Positions 25,762 through 33,132 of a stretch of DNA of 64,000 nucleotides are shown here, one piece after another. The notes under the pieces were generated by a model. The model was not told the DNA's origin. It saw only the letters and a program-made list of their open reading frames with translations, and made no database searches. The stretch is from Candidatus Methanomethylophilaceae archaeon (GTDB lineage: Archaea; Thermoplasmatota; Thermoplasmata; Methanomassiliicoccales; Methanomethylophilaceae), in contig JAEDGA010000001.1 in the NCBI GenBank assembly GCA_016297775.1, forward strand, positions 1-64,000, read 5' to 3'. Both the position numbers and the translations under genes were made by a program. The first letter of the stretch is position 1. Each line of letters opens with the position of its first letter.

Positions 25762-26649
25762 ATGGCAGACGAGAGATACGGTCTTAACAAGGAATTGGCA
25801 CAGATGTTGAAAGGCGGAGTCATCATGGACGTTACCACCCCCGAGCAGGCAAGGATCGCGGAGGCTGCGGGTGCGTGTGCAGTCATGGCACTCGAGAGGA
25901 TCCCCGCTGACATCAGGGCGGCAGGAGGGGTATCCAGGATGTCCGATCCCAAGATGATCAAGGGTATCCAGGAGGCTGTCTCCATCCCCGTTATGGCCAA
26001 GTGCAGGATCGGACACTTCGTAGAGGCGCAGATCCTCGAAGCCATAGAAATCGATTACATCGACGAGTCCGAGGTGCTTTCTCCCGCGGATGATGTATAC
26101 CACATCGACAAGACCAAATTCAAGGTCCCCTTCGTCTGCGGAGCTAGGAACCTCGGTGAGGCACTCAGGAGGATCGGAGAGGGCGCATCCATGATCAGGA
26201 CCAAGGGAGAGCCCGGTACCGGTGATGTCGTTCAGGCGGTCTCCCACATGAGGGCCATGAACGCCGATATCAGGAGACTCGTCTCCCTCCGCGATGACGA
26301 GGTGTACGAGTTCGCCAAGCAGCTCCAGGTCCCTCTCGATCTGGCACAATATGTACACAAGAACGGAAGGCTCCCCGTCGTCAACTTCGCGGCCGGCGGT
26401 GTGGCCACTCCCGCCGATGCAGCGCTCATGATGCAGCTCGGTGCCGACGGTGTATTCGTCGGATCCGGAATCTTCAAGTCCGGCAATCCCGAGAAGAGGG
26501 CGGCGGCCATCGTCAAGGCCGTCACCAACTACAACGATCCAGCTATCCTCGCTGAGGTATCCGAGGACCTTGGAGAGGCCATGGTCGGTATCAACAAGGA
26601 TGAGATCGAGAAACTCGAGAACATCAAGATGGCGGAGCGCGGTCAGTGA
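25762..26649 (+). CDS. pdxS: Pyridoxal 5'-phosphate synthase subunit PdxS
   Basis: A 295-residue TIM barrel that makes PLP from ribose 5-phosphate, glyceraldehyde 3-phosphate and ammonia. It has [42 protein letters not shown] and, later, the lysine-bearing [12 protein letters not shown] segment characteristic of the family. GAGGT lies 6 nt before the ATG and ATTAAAT-rich promoter sequence lies upstream. pdxT overlaps by 1 nt. Confidence 0.97.
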   Translation: MADERYGLNKELAQMLKGGVIMDVTTPEQARIAEAAGACAVMALERIPADIRAAGGVSRMSDPKMIKGIQEAVSIPVMAKCRIGHFVEAQILEAIEIDYIDESEVLSPADDVYHIDKTKFKVPFVCGARNLGEALRRIGEGASMIRTKGEPGTGDVVQAVSHMRAMNADIRRLVSLRDDEVYEFAKQLQVPLDLAQYVHKNGRLPVVNFAAGGVATPADAALMMQLGADGVFVGSGIFKSGNPEKRAAAIVKAVTNYNDPAILAEVSEDLGEAMVGINKDEIEKLENIKMAERGQ

Positions 26650-27218
26650 TGGCCATAGGCGTCCTGGCCGTACAGGGCGCGTTCATCGAGCACGAGGATG
26701 TCCTGAGGTCCATGGGTGTGGACTGCTTCGAGATAAGGAAGCTCTCTGACTTGGATAGGGACATGGACGGATTGATCCTCCCAGGAGGGGAGAGCACCGT
26801 CATGGGCAAACTGATGAACGAGCTCGGTCTGATGGAACCCCTACGCAGGATGATAGCCGACGGCATGCCGGTCTTCGGTACGTGCGCCGGCATGATCCTC
26901 CTTGCGGAGAAGATCTCCAACGACGACCGCAAGCACATCGGTACGTTGCCGGTGACCGTATTGAGGAACGCATACGGCAGGCAGCTGGGCAGTTTCTCCG
27001 CGGAGGATGAGTTCGTCGGTATCGGGAGGATTCCATTGGAATTCATACGTGCCCCTTGCGTGGAATCCTGCGGTCCCGGCGTGGATGTCCTGTGCGAACA
27101 CGGTGGTCGTATCGTTGCCGTCAGGTACGGCAATCAGCTGGCCACCGCCTTCCACCCCGAACTCACCGGCGACAAGTCCGTCCACGAGTACTTCCTTTCG
27201 ATGGCCGGTCTGCTTTGA
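26649..27218 (+). CDS. pdxT: Pyridoxal 5'-phosphate synthase glutaminase subunit PdxT
   Basis: A 189-residue class I glutamine amidotransferase that feeds ammonia to PdxS. The catalytic triad is visible as Cys in GTCAGMILLA (about 77) and the His-x-Glu in AFHPELTGD near 168-172; GGESTVMGKL is the family's substrate loop. The ATG overlaps the pdxS stop (TGATG). Two hairpin-forming repeats follow the stop codon. Confidence 0.96.
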   Translation: MAIGVLAVQGAFIEHEDVLRSMGVDCFEIRKLSDLDRDMDGLILPGGESTVMGKLMNELGLMEPLRRMIADGMPVFGTCAGMILLAEKISNDDRKHIGTLPVTVLRNAYGRQLGSFSAEDEFVGIGRIPLEFIRAPCVESCGPGVDVLCEHGGRIVAVRYGNQLATAFHPELTGDKSVHEYFLSMAGLL

Positions 27219-27228
27219 AACATATCAT

Positions 27229-27246
27229 CCGGAGGCCATCCTCCGG
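27229..27246 (+). terminator. Hairpin after pdxT
   Basis: CCGGAGG/CCTCCGG, 7-bp stem, CCAT loop, starting 11 nt after the stop codon. Confidence 0.45.
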
Positions 27247-27269
27247 TATATTTCCCACATAATATTTTG

Positions 27270-27293
27270 CGATCCACATACACTCATGGATCG
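27270..27293 (+). terminator. Second inverted repeat after pdxT, followed by T-rich tail
   Basis: CGATCCA-N10-TGGATCG followed by TTTATTCC. It may be the actual terminator of pdxST. Confidence 0.45.
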
Positions 27294-27355
27294 TTTATTC
27301 CTATCTTATTGGGTATACGTAATAATTATTTTTATATACTATGGAGAAAAACTGC

Positions 27356-27367
27356 CGAACATGTTCG
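27356..27367. promoter_or_regulatory. Palindrome upstream of the mtaA-type TATA box
   Basis: CGAACATGTTCG is a perfect 12-bp palindrome 6 nt before the TATA box TTTATATTA (27374-27382). Its first 10 bases recur at 29411-29420, just upstream of the MFS gene's TATA box. Confidence 0.55.
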
Positions 27368-27404
27368 TAATATTTTATATTAATCATTCAAAGCGTGATT
27401 AATT

Positions 27405-27435
27405 TTGGGCAAAGACTAGGCAGGAACCTAGGTGA
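27405..27435 (+). promoter_or_regulatory. mtaA leader: 16-nt element, hairpin and ribosome-binding site
   Basis: TTGGGCAAAGACTAGG (27405-27420) lies at the expected mRNA 5' end. Its exact reverse complement occurs in the MFS gene leader (29475-29490). Its last five bases CTAGG can pair with CCTAG (27427-27431), which overlaps the ribosome-binding site AGGTGA (27430-27435). Confidence 0.55.
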
Positions 27436-27440
27436 TTGAA

Positions 27441-28472
27441 GTGTCAGAATTAACTCCACGTGAAAGGTTTATGCTTGCAATGAGGTGCAAGGAGGTCGAC
27501 AGACCCCCGGTGTGCGGAATGACCACCACCGCGACCACCGAATTGATGGAATACGCCAACTCTTACTGGCCGGAGGCGCACAAGTCCGCAAGACAGATGG
27601 CTAACATAGCACTCGGCGCATACAAATTCCTCGGATTGGAATCCGTAAGGGTGCCATACTGTCTCTCCTACGAGGCAGAGGCATTGGGATGCACCGTTGA
27701 TCTCGGAAAGATCAACTCCACGCCCATGGTCAAAGGCAGCCCGTACAAAGGCGATCCCGATGCTAACCTAGAACTTCCCGATCCGAAGGACATCATGAAG
27801 CTGGGAAGGAACGCAGAGGTATTCGAGGCCGCAAAATTGATCATCAAAGAGAGGAAGGATGATCTGCCCACCCTGTTGGGAGTCACCGGACCGTTCACCA
27901 TCGCCGGACACCTGGCGGGAACCGAGGGACTGATCCTCTGGACACTGACCGAGCCGGATGTGGCGCACAGATTCGCCAAGTTCGCGGCCGATTACGAGAG
28001 GATGTGGCTCGAGCAGGTGGAGACGTTGGGAATCGATGCGATCCAGATGTCCGAACCTACCGCATCGTACGATATGATCTCACCCGATATGTTCGACGAG
28101 TTCGCGGCACCCAACCTTAGATATGTGTATGAGCCTCTGAAGGAGACCATGCAGATCCTTCACATCTGCGGTAACATGCTCCCCATGCTTCCCAACATGC
28201 TGAAATCCGGTGCCACTGGATGCAGTCTCGAGGAGAAGACCGATTCGTACGAGGCAGTGAAACTGGTCAACAAGAGGGCCGCACTGATCGGTAACGTCGG
28301 AGTCGTCAAACCGTTGCTGATGGGAACTCCGGAGGAGACGGCCGCCGCAGCGATACACTCCGCGGACGCAGGATTCAACATCATCTCCGCCGGATGCGGA
28401 ATGTCCGCTCTTATCAAGAAGGAGAATGTCTGGGCGATGGTCAACGCCATCAGGAACTGGAAGAAACCCTGA
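27441..28472 (+). CDS. Methylcobamide:coenzyme M methyltransferase (MtaA/MtbA type)
   Basis: A 343-residue uroporphyrinogen-decarboxylase-fold protein that moves a methyl group from a methylated corrinoid protein to coenzyme M. The zinc ligands are visible as HICGN (His-x-Cys, about 239-241) and the later Cys in AGCGM (about 316). The GTG at 27441 is preferred, 5 nt after AGGTGA; a GTG 9 nt earlier would overlap that site. Whether methanol (MtaA), methylamine (MtbA) or sulfide substrates feed it cannot be told, since no mtaBC, mtmBC or similar genes are in the window. The promoter shares elements with the MFS gene at 29520. Confidence 0.9.
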   Translation: MSELTPRERFMLAMRCKEVDRPPVCGMTTTATTELMEYANSYWPEAHKSARQMANIALGAYKFLGLESVRVPYCLSYEAEALGCTVDLGKINSTPMVKGSPYKGDPDANLELPDPKDIMKLGRNAEVFEAAKLIIKERKDDLPTLLGVTGPFTIAGHLAGTEGLILWTLTEPDVAHRFAKFAADYERMWLEQVETLGIDAIQMSEPTASYDMISPDMFDEFAAPNLRYVYEPLKETMQILHICGNMLPMLPNMLKSGATGCSLEEKTDSYEAVKLVNKRAALIGNVGVVKPLLMGTPEETAAAAIHSADAGFNIISAGCGMSALIKKENVWAMVNAIRNWKKP

Positions 28473-28502
28473 GATACGATAAGATCATATCCTATCCTTC
28501 CG

Positions 28503-28532
28503 GGTGGCCGTGAACAAATCTGCGCGGCCACC
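28503..28532. terminator. Hairpin between convergent mtaA-type and regulator genes
   Basis: GGTGGCCG/CGGCCACC, 8-bp perfect stem, 14-nt loop, 30 nt after the methyltransferase stop. The remaining gap to 28677 contains nothing else I can name. Confidence 0.45.
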
Positions 28533-28677
28533 GAAACACATTACGATATCCGGGAACGGATATCGGATGATCGTAACAGCATAGTGAATTGTTAGGAACT
28601 CGTAAACAATTTATGCCGCGTCTTTTGAGGATTACAGCGCGGCAGTCCCATTTTCAAACACCGTCACAACGATACAC

Positions 28678-29364
28678 CTATCTCTTGTCATAATGTCCGT
28701 CGCTGGATGTCAGGCAGTAGGTGATGAGTTTCTTTTCCGCATCGCGTATGATGACGCTTACGGTGGATTTCGATATACCGAACCTTTCGGAAAGGTCGTC
28801 CAGATTGATCCTCTTCGGTACTTCGTAGTATCCGTTGTCGAAGGCGTAACGGATGACTTCCTCCTGTCTGTCCGTGAGGGACATGTCCTCCGTATATTCT
28901 GTGGATATGAGCTTCTTGACGCCGTAACCACGTTCTTTCATCTGCGTGATGAGGTTGTTGATGTATGTCTTGTTGGGTGCGAAAAGGTCCCAATAGATCA
29001 GATTGTCATCCTCTGGTTTTGCGGATGTAAGGAAGCATCCGGAGCGCGATAGGATCTGCGCAAGTTCGCAGTTGTTGTTCATCACCGTGGCAAGATATCT
29101 GTTCTTGGAGATCTTGATGATGGAACATTCACCCTTCATGTTGTTGTGATCCACATAGTTGTGCAGTTCGTCCTCGTACTCTCCGTCGGTATCCCTGATC
29201 CTGATTATGGAGCAACCTGCACCTTCGGAGAGGAACGAACATTGAACGATCTTCACGGAGAGGCCGGGGCTGTCGAATTTGATGGGGAGGAGTTGATGAC
29301 ACGGATGTCCGTCGGGTTCCTTGCCATGGAGCCTTCTGTCTATCAGCATCTTCACGTAGTGCAT
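28678..29364 (-). CDS. Bat/HTH_10-type transcriptional regulator, TAG-terminated
   Basis: A 228-residue regulator. The N-terminal 150 residues are an unassigned sensor-like domain with several cysteines. The C-terminus has the HTH_10 pattern LTDRQEEVIRYAFDNGYYEVP followed by DLSERFGISKSTVSVIIRDAEKKL (about 160-212). Its stop codon is TAG, the only one among the genes here, and reading on gives seven more codons to a TGA. TATA-like AATAAATAACC lies about 25 nt before the ATG (leaderless). Placed between the methyltransferase and the transporter, it is the likely regulator of one or both. Confidence 0.88.
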   Translation of the reverse strand: MHYVKMLIDRRLHGKEPDGHPCHQLLPIKFDSPGLSVKIVQCSFLSEGAGCSIIRIRDTDGEYEDELHNYVDHNNMKGECSIIKISKNRYLATVMNNNCELAQILSRSGCFLTSAKPEDDNLIYWDLFAPNKTYINNLITQMKERGYGVKKLISTEYTEDMSLTDRQEEVIRYAFDNGYYEVPKRINLDDLSERFGISKSTVSVIIRDAEKKLITYCLTSSDGHYDKR

Positions 29365-29396
29365 AGTTGGGAATCATAATCCGGTTATTTATTGCA

Positions 29397-29474
29397 ATTG
29401 GATGTATCTACGAACATGTTGGACGGTATCTTTATATATAAAAAACTTTGATATTGGATACAGGTACATCCAAT
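29397..29474. promoter_or_regulatory. Three ATTGGAT-type half-sites between regulator and MFS genes
   Basis: ATTGGATGTA at 29397-29406, ATTGGATACA at 29453-29462 and the inverted exact copy TACATCCAAT at 29465-29474. The last two form ATTGGAT-N8-ATCCAAT next to the expected MFS transcription start. Candidate binding sites of the HTH_10 regulator. Confidence 0.5.
29411..29440 (+). promoter_or_regulatory. MFS gene promoter with shared CGAACATGTT element
   Basis: CGAACATGTT (29411-29420) lies 10 nt before the TATA box TTTATATATA (29431-29440), mirroring the arrangement upstream of the methyltransferase gene. Confidence 0.55.
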
Positions 29475-29490
29475 CCTAGTCTTTGCCCAA
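29475..29490 (+). promoter_or_regulatory. 16-nt leader element, reverse complement of the mtaA leader element
   Basis: CCTAGTCTTTGCCCAA lies in the 5' leader, before the strong ribosome-binding site AAGGAGGT (29505-29512). It is the exact reverse complement of 27405-27420. Confidence 0.6.
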
Positions 29491-29519
29491 CAATGTAACT
29501 AAGAAAGGAGGTTTACCTA

Positions 29520-30824
29520 ATGGCTATCGAACAAGCAAAGAAGAGCAAAGTGCTCAGCTATCGTTGGATCATTTTCGCAGTCCTTGCGATAGCATATTTC
29601 TTCGTTTACTTCCACAGGACCACCGGAGGATCCATCTCGTCGACCCTTCAGGATGCGTTCGGTGTCGGTGCGGCGGAGGTCGCATTGCTCGCGTCTGCGT
29701 ACCTGTACGCATACACGATAATGCAGATCCCCAGCGGAATATTGACCGATAAGATGGGTCCGAGACAGGCCGCTTCCGCATTCATCCTGATCCTCGCGGC
29801 CGGTTCCTTGCTGTGTGCATTCGCGGAACCCATGGACAACTTCACCATGATGATCGCAGGTAAGTTCATCATCGGTATCGGTGCCGCCGTCATCTACATC
29901 CCGATCATGAAGGTCCTTGCCGTATGGTACAGGAAGAACGAATTCGCAAGTATGAGCGGTATCCTGCTTCTTGTGGGTAACGTGGGAGGAATCGCCGCCG
30001 CATACCCCATGGTCTTCATGATGGACTCGCTGGGAATCGAGATGACCTATATCGTCCTCTCCGTCATCACCCTCGTCATCGGTCTGCTCACCTGGTTCTT
30101 CGTAAGGAACCACCCCAACGAGCTCGGACTTCCCGGAATCGAGGAGATCGTTGCGGAGGAGACCGGAGAACCCATCAAGGAGTCCACCTCCAGCAAGATG
30201 GGTACCGTCGAGGCCCTCAAGCTCACCTTCACCAGCGGAAGGAAATTCTGGCCCCTTGCCATCTGGTTCTTCTTCATGTACGGAACCATCATGCTCTGGC
30301 AGGCTTCCCAGGCAGGAGGATTCTACAAGAACATCGGTGGATTCGCTGCCAGTGATTACAGTATGTTCATCATGATGGTCGGTATAGGAATGGTCATCGG
30401 ATGTCCCCTTGCGGGAAGACTTTCCGATAAGGTCCTCGGATCCAGGAAGAAGGTCATTGTGATCGGAACCATCGCATACACCATCATCTGGGGACTCATC
30501 TGGGGTCTCTCCGGAAACAGCGACATGGTGTCCAATTCGATGCTGCAGTACATCATCAACTTCCTGTTCGGATTCTTCGGTGGATTCTTCTGTGTATCCT
30601 ATGCACAGATCAAGGAGCTCTATCCCATCGCGATGGCAGGTACGTCCACAGCGGCACTCAACCTGTTCCCCTTCGCCGGAGGAGCACTGCTGATCACCAT
30701 CGCAGGATTCGTCGTGACCAACGGAACCCTTGCCGAGTACCAGACAATCTGGCTCATGGCATTCGTCATGATGATCATCGCATCCGTATGTGCCATTCTC
30801 AGTGTCGAGAAGGGAAAGGACTGA
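29520..30824 (+). CDS. MFS transporter
   Basis: A 434-residue major facilitator with 12 predicted helices. It has an MFS-type cytoplasmic loop after helix 2 (GILTDKMGPRQA) and the matching loop in the C-terminal half (GRLSDKVLGSRKK). The substrate is unknown; the layout resembles organic-anion or sugar-phosphate members. A strong AAGGAGGT site lies 7 nt before the ATG. Shared promoter elements with the methyltransferase gene suggest a link to methyl-substrate metabolism. Confidence 0.88.
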   Translation: MAIEQAKKSKVLSYRWIIFAVLAIAYFFVYFHRTTGGSISSTLQDAFGVGAAEVALLASAYLYAYTIMQIPSGILTDKMGPRQAASAFILILAAGSLLCAFAEPMDNFTMMIAGKFIIGIGAAVIYIPIMKVLAVWYRKNEFASMSGILLLVGNVGGIAAAYPMVFMMDSLGIEMTYIVLSVITLVIGLLTWFFVRNHPNELGLPGIEEIVAEETGEPIKESTSSKMGTVEALKLTFTSGRKFWPLAIWFFFMYGTIMLWQASQAGGFYKNIGGFAASDYSMFIMMVGIGMVIGCPLAGRLSDKVLGSRKKVIVIGTIAYTIIWGLIWGLSGNSDMVSNSMLQYIINFLFGFFGGFFCVSYAQIKELYPIAMAGTSTAALNLFPFAGGALLITIAGFVVTNGTLAEYQTIWLMAFVMMIIASVCAILSVEKGKD

Positions 30825-30847
30825 TTCTCAGTATGTCAGCATGCATC

Positions 30848-30866
30848 CGGGGTCGATACGACCCCG
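30848..30866 (+). terminator. Hairpin after MFS gene
   Basis: CGGGGTC/GACCCCG, 7-bp perfect stem with a 5-nt loop, 23 nt after the stop codon, followed by TTAAACATC. Confidence 0.5.
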
Positions 30867-30966
30867 TTAAACATCTTACATATCTTTCTAGATGAATGTG
30901 TCCGCGATACATGTGTCGCGTAAGTGTGAAGGATGCACCGGGGGCCGGCACATCCTCCTTATCGGA

Positions 30967-31206
30967 TCACTCGTGACAGCAGTCGCATCCGCAACCGTCA
31001 TCCTCGCATCCGCACTCGCCCTGCATGTGCTTGAGTTCGTGCATGATGTTCTCAAGAACGAGCATGAGGGAGCTGTCGGTGATGAAGTTGCAGGTACGGC
31101 AGTCCCCACCTTCGCAGAGGAGGTGGTTGAGTCTGCAGCGTCCGTTCTCCTTGTCGAGGTATGCCTCGCTTGCCATGATCTTGGTGTAATCGATCTGGTC
31201 GGTCAT
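30967..31206 (-). CDS. Small cysteine-rich protein with C-terminal Cys/His tail
   Basis: A 79-residue protein that I cannot assign. It has CRLNHLLCEGGDCRTC in the middle, which could bind zinc or a cluster, and ends in a metal-binding-like tail of alternating Cys, Gly, Asp and His (six Cys in the last 15 residues). The start at 31206 fits TATA-like CTTTTATC about 25 nt upstream. Lying next to rubrerythrin, it may have a metal or oxidative-stress role. Confidence 0.65.
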   Translation of the reverse strand: MTDQIDYTKIMASEAYLDKENGRCRLNHLLCEGGDCRTCNFITDSSLMLVLENIMHELKHMQGECGCEDDGCGCDCCHE

Positions 31207-31243
31207 GAGGCGGTATAAGTGGGGTATGATAAAAGAGTGTTTG

Positions 31244-31263
31244 CCCGCGGACATGTCCGCGGG
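31244..31263 (-). terminator. Perfect 20-bp palindrome after rubrerythrin gene
   Basis: CCCGCGGACATGTCCGCGGG, 12 nt beyond the rubrerythrin stop on the minus strand, followed by CAAACACTCTTTTA. Probably a terminator, but it also lies upstream of the Cys-rich gene's promoter. Confidence 0.55.
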
Positions 31264-31274
31264 ATGATGTACCA

Positions 31275-31817
31275 TCACCAGTTGGTGGCTCTTACTTCGA
31301 AGTAGGAGCGGGGGTGCTTGCAGACAGGACAGACCTCGGGGGCCTCCTTTCCGATGTGGATGTGTCCGCAGTTGCGGCATTTCCATACGGTGACTCCGTC
31401 CTTCTCGAATACGACTCCATCCTCGATGTTCTTCAGAAGAGCCAGGTATCTCTCCTCGTGCTCCTTCTCGATCTTTGCGACACCCTCGAACATGTCTGCG
31501 ATCTCGTTGAATCCCTCTGCCCTTGCGGTCTTTGCGAACTCTGCGTACATGACGGTCCACTCGTAGTTCTCACCGGTGGCGGCGTCCTTGAGGTTCTCGA
31601 TGGTGTTGGGTACGTATCCTCCGTGGAGCTGCTTGAACCAGAGCTTTGCGTGTTCTTTCTCGTTGTCCGCAGTCTCAGCGAAGATGGCGGCAATCTGCTC
31701 GTATCCGTCCTTCTTTGCCTGGGATGCGTAGTAGGTATACTTGTTCCTGGCCTCACTCTCGCCACTGAATGCGATCATGAGGTTCTTCTCGGTCTGGGTT
31801 CCTTTGATAGAAGCCAT
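31275..31817 (-). CDS. rbr: Rubrerythrin
   Basis: A 180-residue non-haem di-iron peroxidase. The four-helix domain has paired E-x(2)-H ligands (ESEARNKY near 20; EKEHAKLW near 53; EKEHEERY near 119), and the C-terminal rubredoxin-like domain has [10 protein letters not shown] and CPVCKHPR. It removes hydrogen peroxide in the cytoplasm of anaerobes. The start at 31817 fits [13 protein letters not shown], the usual rubrerythrin N-terminus. Confidence 0.96.
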   Translation of the reverse strand: MASIKGTQTEKNLMIAFSGESEARNKYTYYASQAKKDGYEQIAAIFAETADNEKEHAKLWFKQLHGGYVPNTIENLKDAATGENYEWTVMYAEFAKTARAEGFNEIADMFEGVAKIEKEHEERYLALLKNIEDGVVFEKDGVTVWKCRNCGHIHIGKEAPEVCPVCKHPRSYFEVRATNW

Positions 31818-31964
31818 TTGATATCTCCAGAGACTATTAGGATATCCCAAATATTTAAACAAGAGGAATGGAGGAGGTGGCTGTACGGACACGGCCCGTT
31901 ACACGTACTATTCCGTTCAGAATCGGGTTCGCAATCCGTATGATGTCGTTATTTTGATAACGTA

Positions 31965-32594
31965 TCATCTGGCGAATCTGGTGAGGAATCCCTTCTTCGG
32001 GCCCTTGTCACCCTGGAACTTCTTCTTCTGCAATCTTTTCAGAGCATCGAGTGTCTTCTTGTTACCGGGTTGGAGCTTGTCAGCGATCAGCAACTGTTCT
32101 CTTCCGCTGTCGTACATCCTCAGGTCGTTGATAAGCACGCTCGCCAGACTGAGGCGGTAGATCACATTGTTGGGTTCCAATTCCACGCATCTCTCGAATG
32201 ATTCCCTGGCAGTCTGGAAATCCAGAAGCTGTTCCCTGCAGAACGTACCGTATGCGTGGATGAGTGCGTGGTCCTTCGGATATTTCGGCAGCAGGATGTC
32301 AAAATGCTGTTTCGTCTCATCGTTGTACTTCTTGTTGTTCTTCAGGATGGAGACCAACGCCTTTCTGGCATCGTCATAGTCCGGGTCTATGTCCAATATC
32401 GCATCCAGTTGTACCATCCCGAAATCCTTGTCGTTCTTTTCGATGACGTATAATCTTGCAAGATCCATCCTTACCCTGCAGTTGTGCGGATCCGTGTACA
32501 GATATGCCTCGAGTGTGTCTATCGCACCCTGAATGTTGCCGCTGGATCTCTGATTCTCGGCCTTCTTCCTCGCTTCATATCCCGGTTCCGCCAT
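31965..32594 (-). CDS. TPR-repeat protein
   Basis: A 209-residue protein with about five tetratricopeptide-like helix pairs (for example GAIDTLEAYLYTDPHNCRVRM and ARESFERCVELEPNNVIYR), with no signal peptide or membrane helix. The basic C-terminal tail ends in KKGFLTRFAR. Probably a protein-interaction scaffold. The start is set at 32594, with TTAAAA about 29 nt upstream (leaderless). It diverges from the deoxyribosyltransferase at 32683. Confidence 0.8.
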   Translation of the reverse strand: MAEPGYEARKKAENQRSSGNIQGAIDTLEAYLYTDPHNCRVRMDLARLYVIEKNDKDFGMVQLDAILDIDPDYDDARKALVSILKNNKKYNDETKQHFDILLPKYPKDHALIHAYGTFCREQLLDFQTARESFERCVELEPNNVIYRLSLASVLINDLRMYDSGREQLLIADKLQPGNKKTLDALKRLQKKKFQGDKGPKKGFLTRFAR

Positions 32595-32682
32595 GTATCT
32601 CCGCAGAACTTGGTCGCTTTTAAAGTATTGCGATGTTCCGTTTACAGAGATGTTTATTATCCGCACAGTGTGATATCGACAT

Positions 32683-33102
32683 ATGGCATCGGTATACTTC
32701 GCCGCACCTTTGTTCTGCAAGGCCGAATTGGATTTCAATGCACAACTGGCACAATCGCTCAGACTCAACGGTCATACCGTATTCCTGCCACAGGAGCACA
32801 CTCCGGACACGGATCTGTCGCCAATCACGGGAAGGGATGCCAGGAGGTCCGTGTTCCGTGCGGACCTATCTGCGATAGACGGATGCGACCTCTTCCTGAT
32901 GATACTGGACGGCAGGGTGCCTGACGAGGGCGCATGCTTCGAGCTGGGATACGCATATGCCAGAGGCAAGACATGCATCGGTATGAAGACTGATGTGAGG
33001 ACGTCCGAGGCGGGCGGGGACAACATCATGCTGGAAGGGGCGTTGGAATTCGGTGTGGCACGTTCCGTTCCGGAATTGCTGTCGATGATCGAAGGAATGT
33101 GA
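32683..33102 (+). CDS. Nucleoside 2-deoxyribosyltransferase family protein
   Basis: A 139-residue flavodoxin-like-fold protein with the family's N-terminus (VYFAAPLF), a central D..D region (DLSAIDGCDLFLMILDG) and the catalytic-glutamate segment PDEGACFELGYAYARGK (about 85-101). It exchanges or hydrolyses the base of 2-deoxynucleosides or nucleotides. HMG-CoA reductase follows 30 bp downstream and may be co-transcribed. Confidence 0.88.
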   Translation: MASVYFAAPLFCKAELDFNAQLAQSLRLNGHTVFLPQEHTPDTDLSPITGRDARRSVFRADLSAIDGCDLFLMILDGRVPDEGACFELGYAYARGKTCIGMKTDVRTSEAGGDNIMLEGALEFGVARSVPELLSMIEGM

Positions 33103-33132
33103 TTTTATCTGATGATTGGATACGGTGGAACG

